Origin: Nematostella vectensis
Taxonomy: Eukaryota > Cnidaria > Anthozoa > Actiniaria > Edwardsiidae
NCBI RefSeq assembly: GCF_932526225.1
Contig: NC_064034.1
Location: 6,868,001-6,932,000, forward strand
Direction: 5' to 3'
Length of the DNA stretch: 64,000 nucleotides
In this document: positions 23,720 through 41,262 of the stretch, one piece after another
Numbering within the stretch: position 1 is the stretch's first letter
Layout: each line of letters starts with the position of its first letter
The notes under the pieces: model-generated
Database searches by the model: none
Seen by the model: only the letters and a program-made list of their open reading frames with translations
Told to the model about the DNA's origin: nothing
Position numbers and translations under genes: made by a program

Positions 23720-24158
23720 CTTGTTTTCCTTCCTGCACGTGTTGCAATCCAAGATGGCGGCCAAACGCTAGGCCTAGTCCTACGCAGGAAAACTCCATAA
23801 ATGCACTGCGGTAATTACGTGAGAGTAGCACCTTTCCTCATTGGATTTCCAAAATGGCGGAAGATTCAGAATTGATCGAAGGAATTGATCATTTACCAAA
23901 AATACTGACCAAAAACGTATACCATTACTTAACGCTAAATTACCAATTCTATCTTGGGCTCCAAAGAGCTTTCGTAAGGAATTTCTTGTAATTTTGTGTC
24001 GTTTATATTGCACCACCAATACGACACTGTTTTTGTTTTATTGGTTCACGTGTGTTAGACCAGGGAAGTGCACTTCCGTGGTTAGACAGTGCTGATTCAG
24101 CTTTATTAACTACTTTCACCGCTTGCCTACATTAACGTGCAATACGAAGAGAAACACG
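23720..24158. promoter_or_regulatory. Divergent GNL3 / EXD2 promoter
   Basis: About 440 bp separate the two start codons. YY1-like motifs AAGATGGCGGC (23751) and AAAATGGCGG (23851) and an ETS-like ACTTCCG (24072) are visible, with no clear TATA box. Two genes firing in opposite directions from one short region is typical of housekeeping pairs. Confidence 0.6.
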
Positions 24159-27100
24159 ATGATGTCAGACATTGGAGTTATCCCTTCAATGATAATATCG
24201 TGCTTCACATTGGCATTTGCGTGGCTAATAGCGAAACTTCTCACGAGTTTCTTCAGTCCGAGAAACAAGACCCCAAAACCTGCTAACGTCTACATCCTAG
24301 AAGTTCAAGAAGAATGCGAGACAAAGCTCAAACGTTACACCAATAAATACCCCTTCAAGATGAAGTTTGTTGGTCTTGACTGCGAATGGGTGAATAAGAA
24401 GGGCGTGCTCTCCCACCCGGTGGCCCTACTTCAAATCGCAACTCCCCTGAACGACTGCTTTCTAATACGTCTATGTAAGATGTCAGGGGCGGTTCCTCCC
24501 ACCTTAAAGGGTCTGCTAGAGGATAGGGCTGTGTTAAAGTTTGGCGTCGGTATTATGGATGACGCTAAGAAGCTGAGTGATACATTTGGTCTTGCCGTGT
24601 CAGGATGCGTTGATTTACGACATCTTGTCCTGAGGTGTCAAAGGCTGGGCGAGCTTACTGCAGCCAAGTCTAAAGGGTGAGTAGCATCATTTACTATAGT
24701 CACCTAGGCAGCGCAGCCCTTCTGCTCTCTCCTGACACGCAAGGTGCTGTGCTCAGTAACAACTGCTTATAAAAGCTGCATTGTCACCAGTTTACTTCTG
24801 GAGGTCCGACGGAAACCTCAACTGTTAAAAGACAGAAGAATCTATTAGAATCCAAGATATTTAACAGGGCCATCCGCTCTAAATGATCAATCACATCCTC
24901 AAAGAAACTGTTAATAGACACTCTGCTTTCAATATCTTGAAATATTTTTCGCTTTTTCCATTAAAAATCATCGGAGATTGTTACGTAATCTACCGGAAAT
25001 AAACTGATGACGGAGGTGGTAATAATGCACATCTATTAAAGGCAGTGCATGTGGCCAGGTGCCTGCATTGATTGAACAGCAGGAAGGGCAGTGGCCATGA
25101 AGGCTTGCAGGGATGTTGATGCTGCTGCTTTGGGTACTCCAGGCACACCATAAACTATACCCAAAACCCTGTTCATCAGAAATAGGGACTCTTTTAGAAC
25201 TTAAGAATAAAGCCAGAAAGTGGGTTTATTTTTATTTAAAGTTGTTATTTTTTTGGTTGTTCCCTGGCCTGATGGGTGCACTTTTTCTGTTTTTTTTATT
25301 GGCTTGAATTTGCCACCCAAAAGGTCATGTGATCTCTTAGTGCAAATGGTTACAATTCCTGAAACTGAGCTTTTTTAAATTTTTTTTTAGGCAAGGAAAA
25401 CTAAGTCTTGGTGCTCTCGCACAAAGATTCCTTGGGGTTTGTATGGATAAATCATGGCACGTTCAGTGCAGTAACTGGGAAGTTGAGCATTTGAGTGATC
25501 GACAGGTTGCGTATGCTGCAAATGATGCTATTGTAGCCGTGCATATCTTTATGGCATTGGTACAGCAGAAGAGAAAGTTGAACCCCCCTGGATCTAATAA
25601 AGAGGTTGCACCATCATCATCACACGATGACTTGCAAAAGGCAGATTCATTCAAAGAACCAGACTCTCAGTGCTTATCAATCAATGAGCCCATTTTAGAT
25701 GTTGCTGAGGATTACTTTTCCCGGACAATATTTCTAGAAAAAATGGAAATGGATTTCAATAAAGGGTATATAAGCTCCACCACAGAAATGCTTTCTGATG
25801 AGAAATTTTGTGAAAATGGATTGTCCCTCTGTAAGGGTGTTGTTGATCTAGGATTCAAGCAAAAGCAAAAACCAAATAAGATGTTAAGGCATGGAGGAGA
25901 GGAAGATTTTTCTAAGAACAAGCCATACAGATTAGGATTTACAGAAAGGAAGAGTCCACTGTACACTAACTGTCAGTTACAAGCCCCAGATGGGACAGTG
26001 CTCAGCACACTTGAACGAAAGAAAGCAGATTGGTATCTAGACAAGGGCATAGGTGATTGCTCTGTGTATTGTTAGCTGGACTTTTTAGGACTTTTTTTAG
26101 ACTACAGTAGCTGTAGATGGGTAATACACCCAGGCACTTTGCAACTGTCTTGCCACTTGACGTATAGTAGCTTGAGAAGGGCATGAATGGACATAGTCAT
26201 GGACAAATAGTATAGGTGCTGTCTACTTGTTGGAATTATTATTTTTAGTACTGGAAGGGCTAGAATGTGGAGGTTAAAAGACATGGGATATCCATACATA
26301 TTTACATAAAATTGAAAGACCAAATGAGAAATGTTCTCATCCTTTTTTTCACTTAGGTGAGCTTGTGGCTGAAGATCCTTACACAGTACGGCTAAAGTTT
26401 GAACCTTCCGGCCGTCCAGATGAGGAGGATAAATATTACCTTACATTCAAACAGAATATCTGCGTGGTATGCGGCCAGGGAGACAGCTATCTGCGGAAGA
26501 ACATCGTCCCGCATGAATACCGCAGACATTTTCCTCTCTGCATGAAGGATCACCACTCACATGACATCGTGCTCATGTGCCCAGAATGCCACAGAGTCTC
26601 GGCATTTCATGATGAACATCTCAGACAAAGACTGGCAAGAGAGTATGACGCACCACTTGGAAACAAAGGTGAGAATTTTGGACAAGAACTGTTGAAGGTC
26701 TCATGTCTAATGCATTTACTTTTTTCCTGTCATCAGAATTATCCCGTGTCATTCATGACCCCATTCTGACAAAGGTCCGGTCAGCAGCCAAGGCACTCAT
26801 CCACGCAGGTGACAAAATCCCTCCCCATAGGCGCCAGGAGCTTCAAGAGATTGTGCAAAGTCACTACCATGCCACTGAGCTGACACCAGACCTAATTGAA
26901 GAAGCTGCTGCCATGGACACATCACGAGAAAATGTCAACTTCAAGTCGCACGGGGAGGAGGTGGTGAAGAGGGTGAGAGAGCTAGGCAAGCTGCTAGACT
27001 TTGAGAAGCTCTGGAGGAGGAATTTTGTGGATTCAATGAACCCGCAGTATCTACCAGAGTTCTGGTCAGTGAATCATCGCTATGAAGAGAAGAAAGATGC

Positions 27101-27206
27101 GCTTGATAAACTTACCAAAGAGGGGGAGGGATGGGAGGAGGTGAAGGAGAGAGTGGTGGAAGCACAATCATGTGATGATCCAGATGACAACAGAAAGGTC
27201 ATATGA
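24159..27206 (+). CDS. EXD2: EXD2, 3'-5' exonuclease domain-containing protein 2
   Basis: Four exons, 24159-24676, 25391-26052, 26357-26668 and 26737-27206, join to 653 codons plus stop (human EXD2 is about 621). The N-terminus has a hydrophobic segment (IPSMIISCFTLAFAWLIA), matching the membrane anchor of EXD2. The DEDDy exonuclease follows: FVGLDCEWV (D and E, motif I), FGVGIMDDAKKL (motif II) and YAANDA (motif III, Y..xD). The second half has a Cys/His cluster CVVCGQG...HEYRRHFP...CPECH, an HNH-like/zinc region also present in vertebrate EXD2. The family degrades nucleic acid 3'-5' and has been linked to DNA end resection and mitochondrial RNA metabolism. An upstream in-frame ATG is absent; ATG ATG at 24159/24162 makes the start ambiguous by one codon. 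Confidence 0.94.
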
Positions 27207-27365
27207 AAATGCGAGTGGAGGTAGAATGATGGTGACAAAATCACAAATGGCTTGCATGTAGTAGTGACTTCAAATGTTCAGAATGGACAAGTCAAATCTA
27301 CAGATGACAACAAAAAGGTTCAAGTAAAATTTAAATGAGCGCTGACAACAAGAAAAAGGTTCATG
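27175..27365 (+). repeat. Three diverged copies of the EXD2 stop-codon region
   Basis: CAGATGACAACAGAAAGGTCATATGA, the end of the coding sequence, is echoed at about 27300 and 27345 in the 3' UTR, with GATGACAACAAAAAGGTTCA- and CTGACAACAAGAAAAAGG-like copies. Confidence 0.55.
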
Positions 27366-27477
27366 TTAAAAGAATTTTACTATTTATTATACAATGTTAC
27401 AGTTCGAAGAAAGGACAAGTATGTTACTATACAGAATTTTTCATATACAAAATCAGTCAAAACTAAAAAAAACATGG

Positions 27478-27483
27478 AATAAA
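27478..27483 (+). terminator. Possible EXD2 poly(A) signal
   Basis: An AATAAA hexamer lies 272 bp after the stop, in A+T-rich sequence. Confidence 0.45.
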
Positions 27484-28275
27484 ATATAATTTAAATTTAT
27501 CCTACAGATTTAATCTATCTATCTAGATAAAACACTATCAGTTTTGTGAACCCCATAAAAAGTAGGCTTTACCTTGTTAGCAGAGCTGTAGTGGAAATAT
27601 TAGAAAGATTTTGAGAAAGATGGGGTCACAGCCAAACCCCTAGTGGTCATTTTCTTATAATTCAAATATTGCGGGTGCTCCACCCCCTGCCAGGGTCCTG
27701 GTTGGAGAGATGTGGCAAACTTTTTGTTCATTTGTCTTGGTTTACACAGTATAGGGGCCAGCTGGTGCTATTTACATGGGGCTTTACAAACTGAGGTGTT
27801 TTACATAATGAAAAATAAAAATGCGTGAGAATATGGTCAAAATGATCCCCTCCTATTTCTCTTTCGGCCAAATGGAGAAATAACCAGTGCTTAAAAATGG
27901 CCTACCATGGCCACCAATACAGAGCCAAATAACATATTTTATTTTCATTGATTTCCCTACCAAGGGAGATTATTTCAGGCAGTCATGTGCACTGCATTCT
28001 TTGCCTTGTTAGTTGGCTAGTTAAGCTCATGTCAACATCATTGTTTTTTATCAGTTTACTTTACAAATTATTCATAGAGGCCATGCTAGGGCTTGCCTTG
28101 AAGTATTGGGGGGGAAGAGGGGGAGCATACAGAGGCCAGGAGGACAACAAAGCTGCTACTTGGGTGCCAAAAGTAACGAATGAGGATGTTGGATTGAATA
28201 GGTACAGGAGTCCTAGCTCTATAAAATCCATACTTGTCTGACCCAGAAAAATGCTAAAATATGGAGGTAATCCCA
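27484..28275. other. Intergenic region between EXD2 and p38 (convergent)
   Basis: No supported gene. It should contain the p38 3' UTR. Short open frames here show no domain or splice support. Confidence 0.5.
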
Positions 28276-33001
<4,726 letters not shown>

Positions 33002-33381
33002 GCTTGGAGTTATAAGGAACGATCAAAGGAAGAGCAGACACACAGTTCTTGCTGTAGAAAAAGAGGAAAAATAGAGGAGTCTCAGAAGTCCGCCATGTTG
33101 TTCCTTGGAAGGAAGAGCGCAGTACGACGCATTTTGGAACACGTCTGCGCATATGGAGCATTGTTACACAGGGATCTCCTCGGGAATTCGGATTTTTCAC
33201 TTCGGTTAGGTGAGAATAACAAGGATATTGCCAAAGTCTTGCTCGATTTGTTTTTACTACACTAAAAACGTGACAAAAGAAATGACGCGAATAAAATCAC
33301 ATGAAGCACTCGACATTTACATTTTGCAAAAGTTCACCTTTGGTGACGCATGGGATTCCTGTGGTGCGCTTTATCAGCAAG
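33002..33381. promoter_or_regulatory. Divergent p38 / DUS4L promoter
   Basis: About 380 bp lie between the two start codons. GTCCGCCATGTTG (33089) is a YY1-like site on the minus strand. The DUS4L start codon is inside CAAGATGGCGGAC (33379-33391), a near-match to the TISU element (SAASATGGCGGC), which combines YY1 binding with scanning-free initiation from very short 5' UTRs. Confidence 0.55.
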
Positions 33382-36300
33382 ATGGCGGACGAAGGTAGCG
33401 GATTTAGTGATTGTAGTTCTCGTCAATATTTAAATCCATTACAACTTTTTGAAGAAAAGGAAATAGTGCGGATGTGTGCGCCAATGGTCAGATATTCAAA
33501 GTATGAGGATTTTATTCGTGGTCGTTTGTAAATAACCGCTACAATCACGTGTTAGTTTTTAATCATGGGAAACTAACGATTTCTTCATTTCCGATTACTT
33601 ACTCTAGGCTTTCATTCAGAGAACTTGTTAGAAGGTAAGAGCACTCCATCATTATCTCCAGATCTCAGTACAAAGGAATATAGGGGAGTGTAAAATTACA
33701 TACCCCGAAAACCATGACAGAAACTTATAACGCAAAAAAATACCCAACACAACATACCCACTTTCTTATTATTAGTGCCAATATCTTACTTTATTCAAAT
33801 AAGGTTACCGTTACCTCATTTTTTCTGCATCCTTTCGGTTTTACGCCACTGTGAAAACAGAGTAGCTTCACTGACGATTCGAACGTTAGCAATTCATCTT
33901 AGAATTAATAGAAAAATGGAATAGAAGTGGAAAAGGGAATGAATTTCCTGCAAAATCATAATTTAGGTAGAGCAGGTATTTTTACAGTGTTTTTTTTTTT
34001 CTAGATATGACTGTGATCTTTGTTTCACACCAATGATTATATCGGAGTCATTTGTCAAATCTCAAAAAGCCAGAGATAGTGAATTTACTACAAACTCAGG
34101 TAGGATGTTTTTTTCCATTCTGTTGCCTTTAAAGTACGGTGCCTACCCTTCCAGCACCTGATTTTTATGGTGACCCCCTTTGGTTGCATTGGATCCAGTC
34201 AACATTCCATAACATTTATTCGCCCCTTTTTTCCTACTCATGATCTTTTTTTACCCCTTCTTCCTAAAGAAGGCCAATCATGTCAAATGCCACCATTATA
34301 TGCTCCCGCTCAATGTGGGAGTAACACAAAGCATCAATGTCCATAGGCTAATTCAAGCAAGTAGCCAAAATATTTTCAATCAGATATTGTCAATAACATA
34401 TCAGGCATAATTTTGTAGATTGTTGTTGTGAAGTTTCTTTGCAAATAAGTTTTTTTTTTTCAATTATAAACACAGGAGTGGTTGATTGACATTTTTTAAA
34501 GGATCTCAATCAACAATTCCTTTGTTACTGTTAACATGAAAATACAACCTGCATTTTTTTCCTATTTCCAAGAAATAACCATGCACAATTTGGTCTGATT
34601 ATTGAGTAACTACAGTATATCTTGTTGAAAGTATCTCAGCTACTATTGAATTAGCCAATGAAATTGAAATGCACGGTACTTAGTATTGAGCAGTAGCAAT
34701 GGTTCTGTGATTTGCCTTCCAGGATATCCATACATAAGCGTCCCCATACTTACACTATTCTTTCCTCATTTTTGGTCAAACTGCATATAACAGTAAATGT
34801 TGGAAAATTCAGGGGTCTTGGGGTCCAAGGGTTAAATCCGCAATTTAAACCATCAACGGGTATTTTGTAGTTATTTTGTATATATTGGTAAATTAGTAGT
34901 ATTTTGGGGGGTCAAAAAACCTCGGGGTCCAAGACCTGACCGCGAATTTTCCTGTCGCAAATTTTCCAACATTTACTGTATCATTGTAGCTGATCTTGAG
35001 GTTCTCCGCCTAAAGAGACATTCTCAATGTACCAAATGGCACATGATTCATTATACAAATGTATCCACTTTCATGCACATGTAGAATAAAAGGTGTGTGT
35101 CTGACTGTTAAAGTGGACTTTGTAGGCACAAAGTGAATATCTAATAAGTAGGGCATGGCAGTTGTAGCAGGAGATGGGGTACTGGGGGGCACATGCCCCC
35201 CCTGGAAACCAGCTCGTTTTGCTTGTTTAGTGTTGCCATCTCTGGCTTCATAATTATAAAATGTTTTTCTGTAGTCTCTAGCTATTATCTTCCAACTTAC
35301 TGTGTAATCGTTTCTAATCTTGTTTGTCCTTCTTTCAATTCTAATTCTAAACTCATTTGCTGTTATGACTGTCCTTTCCTTTGGCATTAATAAACGTTTG
35401 AAAATCGCCATTGGCTTCAACTTTGTTCCACCCAAATTATAAAAAGTGTCATTCCTTGGATAAGAAACACTCTGAATTTGAAGGTCATTTTGGAGGGAAA
35501 AAAGAGTGGCTTATACATGCCGAAAATGGTATATGTGACATTGACCCAAGGTGTAGAAAGAACAGTATAAGTTGGAGTATGATGATCTTGTATGGATATC
35601 ATAGAAGGCTGTAGGTTTTAAATGTTTTGTGTGACTTGGTATTATGTTTGGGCTTTAAATGGTGCAGTGAGTGGCCTTTTTTTCAAGCACATCACACCCA
35701 TATCAACACTTCTCTTTGCACACCTTGGGTCAAGCTACAAAAGTTTTCAAGGTATTATCACACTGATTTTTAGGTGACAGGCCTATTGTTGTTCAATTTG
35801 CTGCTAACTGTGCCAAAGACTTGGCAGATGCAACAGAGATTATTTCTCCGTAAGTTACATTTTTTTTGCAGTTTTATCAGTTTTGATTTACTTTCTAACA
35901 GCAACTGATGTCCCTGTTTATTTTCAGGTTTGTTGATGGTGTGGATTTGAATTGTGGTTGTCCTCAAAGGTAAAGCTGGCCAAACCATAGACACTTACCT
36001 AAAATAATTAATCTACAGCAATTTGAAATTGCTCATTGTGAAATATCTTCTCTTTTATTGTCAAAGCAAGTTAGGCAAAGGAGAAAAAAAGGCAAAACAG
36101 TTCACTCTAGTTATAAAAGGATAACACAAACATGTATGCGCGTGTATGTGTTGATTGTGATGTGAAAGTGGTGTGCCTGCCCTTGGAATCCAGTCAGAGG
36201 TTGCCAGCAGGAGTCTAGTTCAGTTTCAGGCCTTCAGTGTACAATGGTTATTAACCCATTGACTCCTGTTTTTTTTTTTAGCTGAATTTTTCAAAAAACA

Positions 36301-39300
36301 GACTGAAAACAGATACCCCCCCCCCCCCCCTATTCTGAGTTTTATACAGCCCGTCAAAGTCAAACACCGCTGCACCTAGTCAGCGGTGTCCAAGCTTTCC
36401 AACAGTGCTTTGCGGTCCCCACTTTTAATCCCTCGTCGTTGTGCTGAAGCCAGCACAAGTTGATGGTTGCTTGTATTTTTCATCAAAAATACAGCTATGA
36501 GCATATTAGGAGAGTGTCTCAGGACATCATGAAGTCTTTTGGGGCATAATTGAGTGCTTTGCTTATGGATATTTGCAAGCAAAGGTGGATTCATGATGAT
36601 TTTTTCTTGTTTGGCTTTGCCTGGATGAGAAAAGAATTTTCTAATGAATCACCACAGCTCTCCTAAATGCTGTGTTTTCTGAAACCAAATTGATTCCAAA
36701 ATTGTTTACACTGCTATTCTGGGTCTGTATGACCTGGAATTGATTTGCTTGGCTTCGGGGTGAAAAGACTTATAAAAAAAAACATCTGACTTTGGGGAGA
36801 GGAGTGTTGACTGGCCCTCCCCTTGTGAATTTTCCCCTGGATCTCCCAGAATGCTTTGCAATACGTAAAGACATCTTTGTGGTTGTACAATCCTTCAACG
36901 AGTGGACATTGTGTTTTGAGGCCATGGAAATGTACCTGGAGGATCAGAATAAAGGTATCTATTTGTGTCTTGAGCTGTGTTTGCTGATCTCTCTCCCTTG
37001 TGTGGTATTTTGAGCGTTTTATTGAGAGGGGTGATTCTGCTTTTCTCTCCTTGTTAGATTTGAGATTTGTCAAATAACCTGTGCTATTATTTGGCTTAAG
37101 AGTAGATGCCAACACCTTGGTTGGATGCATATCTGCAAGACCATTTATCCCTTATACTGATGCCTGAGTATCTTCATCTTGTTGTGTTTATTTTGCATTT
37201 ATGAATTTTTGGGATTGTGGGTACTTCCCAAAGCCGGTACAGGCCGGTTGAGGGGTCAATGTATTTATTCAACTTGACATTTCAACTTGGAACTCAGTGA
37301 TGAACACTGCTGTTGAACTGTAGATGGGCCATTCAAGAGAGATATGGTGCCCACCTCATCAACCAACCAGAGCTTGTGAAGGACATGGTGAGGCAAACCA
37401 AGTCTAGAGTCACAGGTATCCCTGTTTCCATCAAAATAAGGATCCATCAAGATAAAAGGTTAGCTGCCTTCACTTATTAGCTTAATTATTATTTAAAATG
37501 CTTGGATCCAATTATGATATGTAAGATTCTAACTTCTTTTATAAATATTATTTCCCTTTTTAGGAAAACTGTAGATCTTTGCAAGCGAGCCGAGCATGCA
37601 GGCGCCTCTTGGATAACTATCCATGGGCACACATCAAAACAGAGGACAGAGCCACCAAGTATGGAAACCATTAAGCTGGTGAGCATTCAAAACACCCAGG
37701 AGGGCTAGGACTCAAGCATGTATATTTCATTATTCATTTTGTTTACAAAGATACTTATAATGTACATTCTAATGATCAGCTCTAATTATAATGGAGGGGG
37801 GGGGGGGGGCGAGGCATAGCCCCCCTGGGAAAAACATGAATTATCTCAAAACAATAAAGACCTTTCAGTATCCAAAAGATAAACCCATCTATAGATGTGT
37901 ACCACCTAGCCTCCCTTGCATGCATTTTAAGGCAGGTTGCCCACTTCCCCCCAGCGAGCGACACCTGCCCAAAAAAACGCCTGTGAGGGAGGCTATTCCA
38001 CACCCCATTTGGAAAAAAACATCAAACTGGTGAGCATGCTTCGTACTCCCTTACCTCCAGGGAGCAGGGTGGGGTAGGGGGTACTCAGCTATAAGCATGA
38101 CATGGGTGACCATACATTATGGTCAAAACATCATCTAACTGGGGAGTGTGCAAAACAGCCCAAGGGGGAGACTCAGCTATAAGTGTGACAGGGGGGCCCA
38201 TATCTCTTAAGGAAAAACACCATTAAACGGGTCAGGGTGCAGAACACATTAGTGGGAAGGGCCTCAGCTATAAACATGAAGGGGTCCATACCCCCCTGGG
38301 AAAAATACCCTCAAATAGGTGAAAATAAAACAATTTACCCTCTAATTTGGGTATATTCTTTGCCTCAGCAACATAGGTGTATAAAGCTCTTGTTTTTATG
38401 GCTGTAGGTCAAAGAAAATCTCTCTATCCCAGTGGTTGCTAATGGTGACATCAGATGTACTGATGATGTCCTAAAGGTGTGCGAGGCAACAGGAGCAAAT
38501 GGTAGGCTATGCTGAAACAACTGGAATTTTTACTGTATGAAAGGTATGAAGGGTGAGCAAATGGTAGGCTATGCTAAAACAACTGGAATATTTACTGTAT
38601 TGTACTATGAAAGGTATAATGGGTGAGCAAATGGTAGGCTATGCTGAAGCAACTGTAATATTTACTGTATTATAGTATGAAAGGTATGAAGGGTGTGCAA
38701 ATGGTAGGCTATGCTAAAACAACTGGAATATTTACTGTATTGTAGTATGAAAGGTATAAAGGGTGCGCAAATGGTAGGCTATACTAAAACAACTGGAATA
38801 TTTACTGTATTGTAGTATGAAAGGTATGAAGGGTGAGCAAATGGTAGGCTATGCTGAAACAACTGGAATATTTACTGTATTGTAGTATGAAAGGTGTGAA
38901 AATGATAGACTATGTTAAAATATTAGCTGGTAAGCAAATGATAGGCCAATATTATGCAATGCACATTGGGTATATCTTTTATTTCTTTAGGTGTGATGGC
39001 TGCTAGGGGCATACTCAGCAACCCTGCAATGTATGCTGGGTATAGTGTTACTCCTGTGGAGTGCATCAAGGACTGGGTAAGGACACAAACTTGTGATTTA
39101 TGATGCGGCAAAATGGTCCCAAAAATGGGAGATGGAAGTGTGTGTGTTTGTAGGGGGGGGGGGGGGGGGGGAGTGTTAGAGGGGATCTCTGAGTTTGACA
39201 TAGATCACTGCTTACATGTATAAAAATTGTCTATTTTTGCAATTGATTTAGATAATGTAGCCTTTGATATAAGGTTTCATGTAAAAAGGGTACAGCAAGC

Positions 39301-40159
39301 CACCACCTGTCCATTTCCATTCAATGTGCTACATCAGTGTTCGGCTTCACTTTTTATGATCCTGATAGTTGACAGTGTTGTGCCATAGACTGTGTCTTGC
39401 ACTAACTATGCAACTTACACTAACTGACTTTTGAGTGGCAAATTGAAGCCAAAATAGACACTGAAGTGACTGCATCCCCTTTTTTACTTTACAAGATCAC
39501 TAAATTAGTTGCTTTTTGGAGGATTACCCTTCCGTATTATATTGCTTTTATTTACTGTGTATTCTTTTAAAAAAATAATTTAATCATAGCTCCTGATTAA
39601 TAAGAGGCTACAAATTTTTCACTCAATGCAAAGTGGTGACAAGTTGATGTTTGACTCTTTAGCTTAGAGTGAAGAAATGAATCTTTGGTACCCAGGATAC
39701 ACAATATAAAAGTGGGGAAAGACTGATTGATGCCCTAACCTTCAACTTATTGAAGTCAATAAGACCTTAATGTCTTAAAATCCTGTCTTTCAATCTTGTT
39801 TTGTAGATTGATATTTCGCTGAGTCTTGGAACTTCATTCACAATATTTCACCATCATCTCTTGTACATGATGGAGAAAATCACTACAAAAGCAGGTATGC
39901 CTGCATGCAACAAGATTCACTCCAATTCACAATAGATAGCAAAAGCAGTTATGCCCAAATGCAAAGGGATACAGGACTAAATCTCTGGCCATACCTAGGG
40001 GATTGGAAACACACTTTGTTACGTTTCCAAAATGTATATTTTCCTCAACCTATTTACTAATGTGTGGCATTTATTTTTGCAGAAAAAAGAGTTTTTAACA
40101 GCTTGAAGAGCACAAGTGGGGTGTTGGACTATTTAAGAGAAAACTATGGAATTAGATAA
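33382..40159 (+). CDS. DUS4L: DUS4L, tRNA-dihydrouridine synthase 4-like
   Basis: Eleven exons join to 317 codons plus stop, the same length as human DUS4L: 33382-33500, 33608-33634, 34005-34099, 35774-35849, 35928-35969, 37324-37458, 37564-37678, 38408-38501, 38991-39076, 39807-39894 and 40083-40159. The protein is an FMN-dependent TIM-barrel enzyme reducing uridine in tRNA D-loops. Visible motifs: CAPMVRYSK near the start (FMN region), VVQFAAN, DGVDLNCGCPQ with the catalytic Cys loop, SIKIRIHQDKR with the conserved Lys, ITIHGHTSKQR, VVANGDIR and GVMAARGILSNPAMY phosphate-binding loop. It has no extra zinc finger or dsRBD, consistent with the DUS4 branch. Introns 5 and 7-10 hold a MITE and minisatellites, three of which contain this gene's own splice donors. 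Confidence 0.95.
36251..37266 (-). mobile_element. 1 kb TTAA-type MITE, copy 2 (inverted), in DUS4L intron 5
   Basis: It is the reverse complement of copies 1 and 3, beginning TTAACCCATTGACTCC. It contains 138- and 72-codon open frames that are broken in the other copies, so coding is doubtful. Confidence 0.7.
37668..38335 (+). repeat. Diverged tandem repeats containing the DUS4L exon 7 donor
   Basis: The exon 7 end and donor (ACCATTAAGCTG/GTGAGCATTC, 37667-37688) are echoed at about 38021 (ACATCAAACTG/GTGAGCATGC), 38129, 38216 and 38310, in units of roughly 90-110 bp rich in CTCAGCTATAA and CCCCC(C)TGGGAAAAA. Confidence 0.55.
38492..38950 (+). repeat. Minisatellite built from the 3' end and 5' splice site of DUS4L exon 8
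   Basis: GAGCAAATG/GTAGGCTATGCTGAAAC, the last exon bases plus donor, is repeated six times in units of 61-71 bp, plus a seventh copy in which GTAGG has become ATAGG. The spacer (ACAACTGGAATATTTACTGT...GAAAGGTATGAAGGG) is well conserved. It fills nearly the whole of intron 8. Confidence 0.9.
39885..39970 (+). repeat. Duplicated 5' splice site of DUS4L exon 10
   Basis: CAAAAGCAG/GTATGCCTGCATGC at the exon 10 end is repeated about 52 bp later as CAAAAGCAG/TTATGCCCAAATGC; the second copy has lost GT. Confidence 0.6.
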
Positions 40160-40194
40160 ATCCACTTTAGTGTATTTTTGTAAATATATTCCAT

Positions 40195-40200
40195 AATAAA
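40195..40200 (+). terminator. DUS4L poly(A) signal AATAAA
   Basis: The hexamer is 36 bp after the stop codon, in an A+T-rich context. Confidence 0.7.
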
Positions 40201-40405
40201 GACATTACAATTAAATGCTCTTTTATATTTGAACTAATGATTGCTAGAAACCCTTACAAGCCAACCAGCAAATCAGTGTTTTGTTTTTACAAGTTACAGA
40301 ATTGTAAATGTGAGATACATTTGACACAGAAACAGCTCCTGTTGTTAGAGCCAGACGCTTCTTAGCATAGGGAATACTTGTAAACAAGTCTTCCTATTTG
40401 TTGTG

Positions 40406-41256
40406 CTAAATCCCGACTCTTAAAGGTGGAGACACTAGAATCACGCCATCCCCTCTTATGAACATCATAGGCACAGTTCTTTTATTTGTCTGTGGAAAAT
40501 GAATAGTCAGATTTCACGCAATTAACTTTTTTTACATAAATGCCCACCAGGACTTGATATTTTGAATTATTATTCAATTCTTTTTCCAGGGACTTGGAGC
40601 AACTATAAAATACAGGGCCAATTGGACTTCGCACCTTGATTTCTTTAGAACGGCGCAATTAATACAATGGAAATGCAAAAAAATGTGGATGTGGCCCTTA
40701 ATTCTATTGTTTGTCCCCCCAGTTTCGTTAAGACAATCTAAGAATAAGATTAATTTGAAGTTCCGAAGTGGAGACTTGGGTAATATGTATAGACTAGAAC
40801 TGGTTCGTTATTCCATATTACTTACGCGAAAAAGCTCCTCAAAGGTCTCCTCGTCAATCTCCACCGTGGTGATGGTTTCCTCTACGTCGCTTAGAATCAT
40901 GTTGAGATGCTGATCGTATGCCTATGACAAACAAATCCATCACAATTGTACCACGAAAACCATTTTCAGACAGTGGGTTCTGAATAACACTTAGAGCCTC
41001 GATTGGCATTTACATTACATTCTAACTTATAGATGGTGCACGTATTAAAATAGATGACAGGCGGTCGTACGTAAGGTGCTATTCTATAAACGTCATTTAT
41101 GACAGAATATATCCATGTTAAACTTACGTGAAGCCTCCCCCTTAGTTCTCTGTCGTTCCTCATTTTCACATATATTCGCTCATCCAAGCTAAGACGGATC
41201 AAATCCAAGGGTTCTTCTACTGTATTTGGAGCTACTTCTTCGCCTGTCTCCGCCAT
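40406..41256 (-). CDS. LSM3: LSM3, U6 snRNA-associated Sm-like protein
   Basis: Exons 41128-41256, 40826-40921 and 40406-40489 join to 102 codons plus stop, the same length as human LSM3. Sm1 motif [18 protein letters not shown] and the acidic/basic pattern [21 protein letters not shown], then Sm2 motif [15 protein letters not shown], are near-identical to vertebrate LSM3. It is part of the Lsm2-8 ring that binds the U6 snRNA 3' end in the nucleus and the Lsm1-7 ring of cytoplasmic mRNA decay. It converges with DUS4L, with about 250 bp between stops. Confidence 0.97.
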
Positions 41257-41262
41257 TTTGAA
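41249..41262 (-). promoter_or_regulatory. TISU/YY1-like element over the LSM3 start codon
   Basis: On the minus strand the start context is CAAAATGGCGGAG, one base from the TISU consensus core. The DUS4L start codon sits in a similar context. Confidence 0.5.

Noticed and set aside
35010-35435. 141-codon minus-strand frame in DUS4L intron 3
   Set aside because: No recognisable domain; partly in G/C-run dispersed repeat sequence; no splice partners seen. Could be a transposon remnant.
36714-37130. 138-codon frame inside MITE copy 2
   Set aside because: The same region is frame-broken in copies 1 and 3, so it is not a conserved protein.
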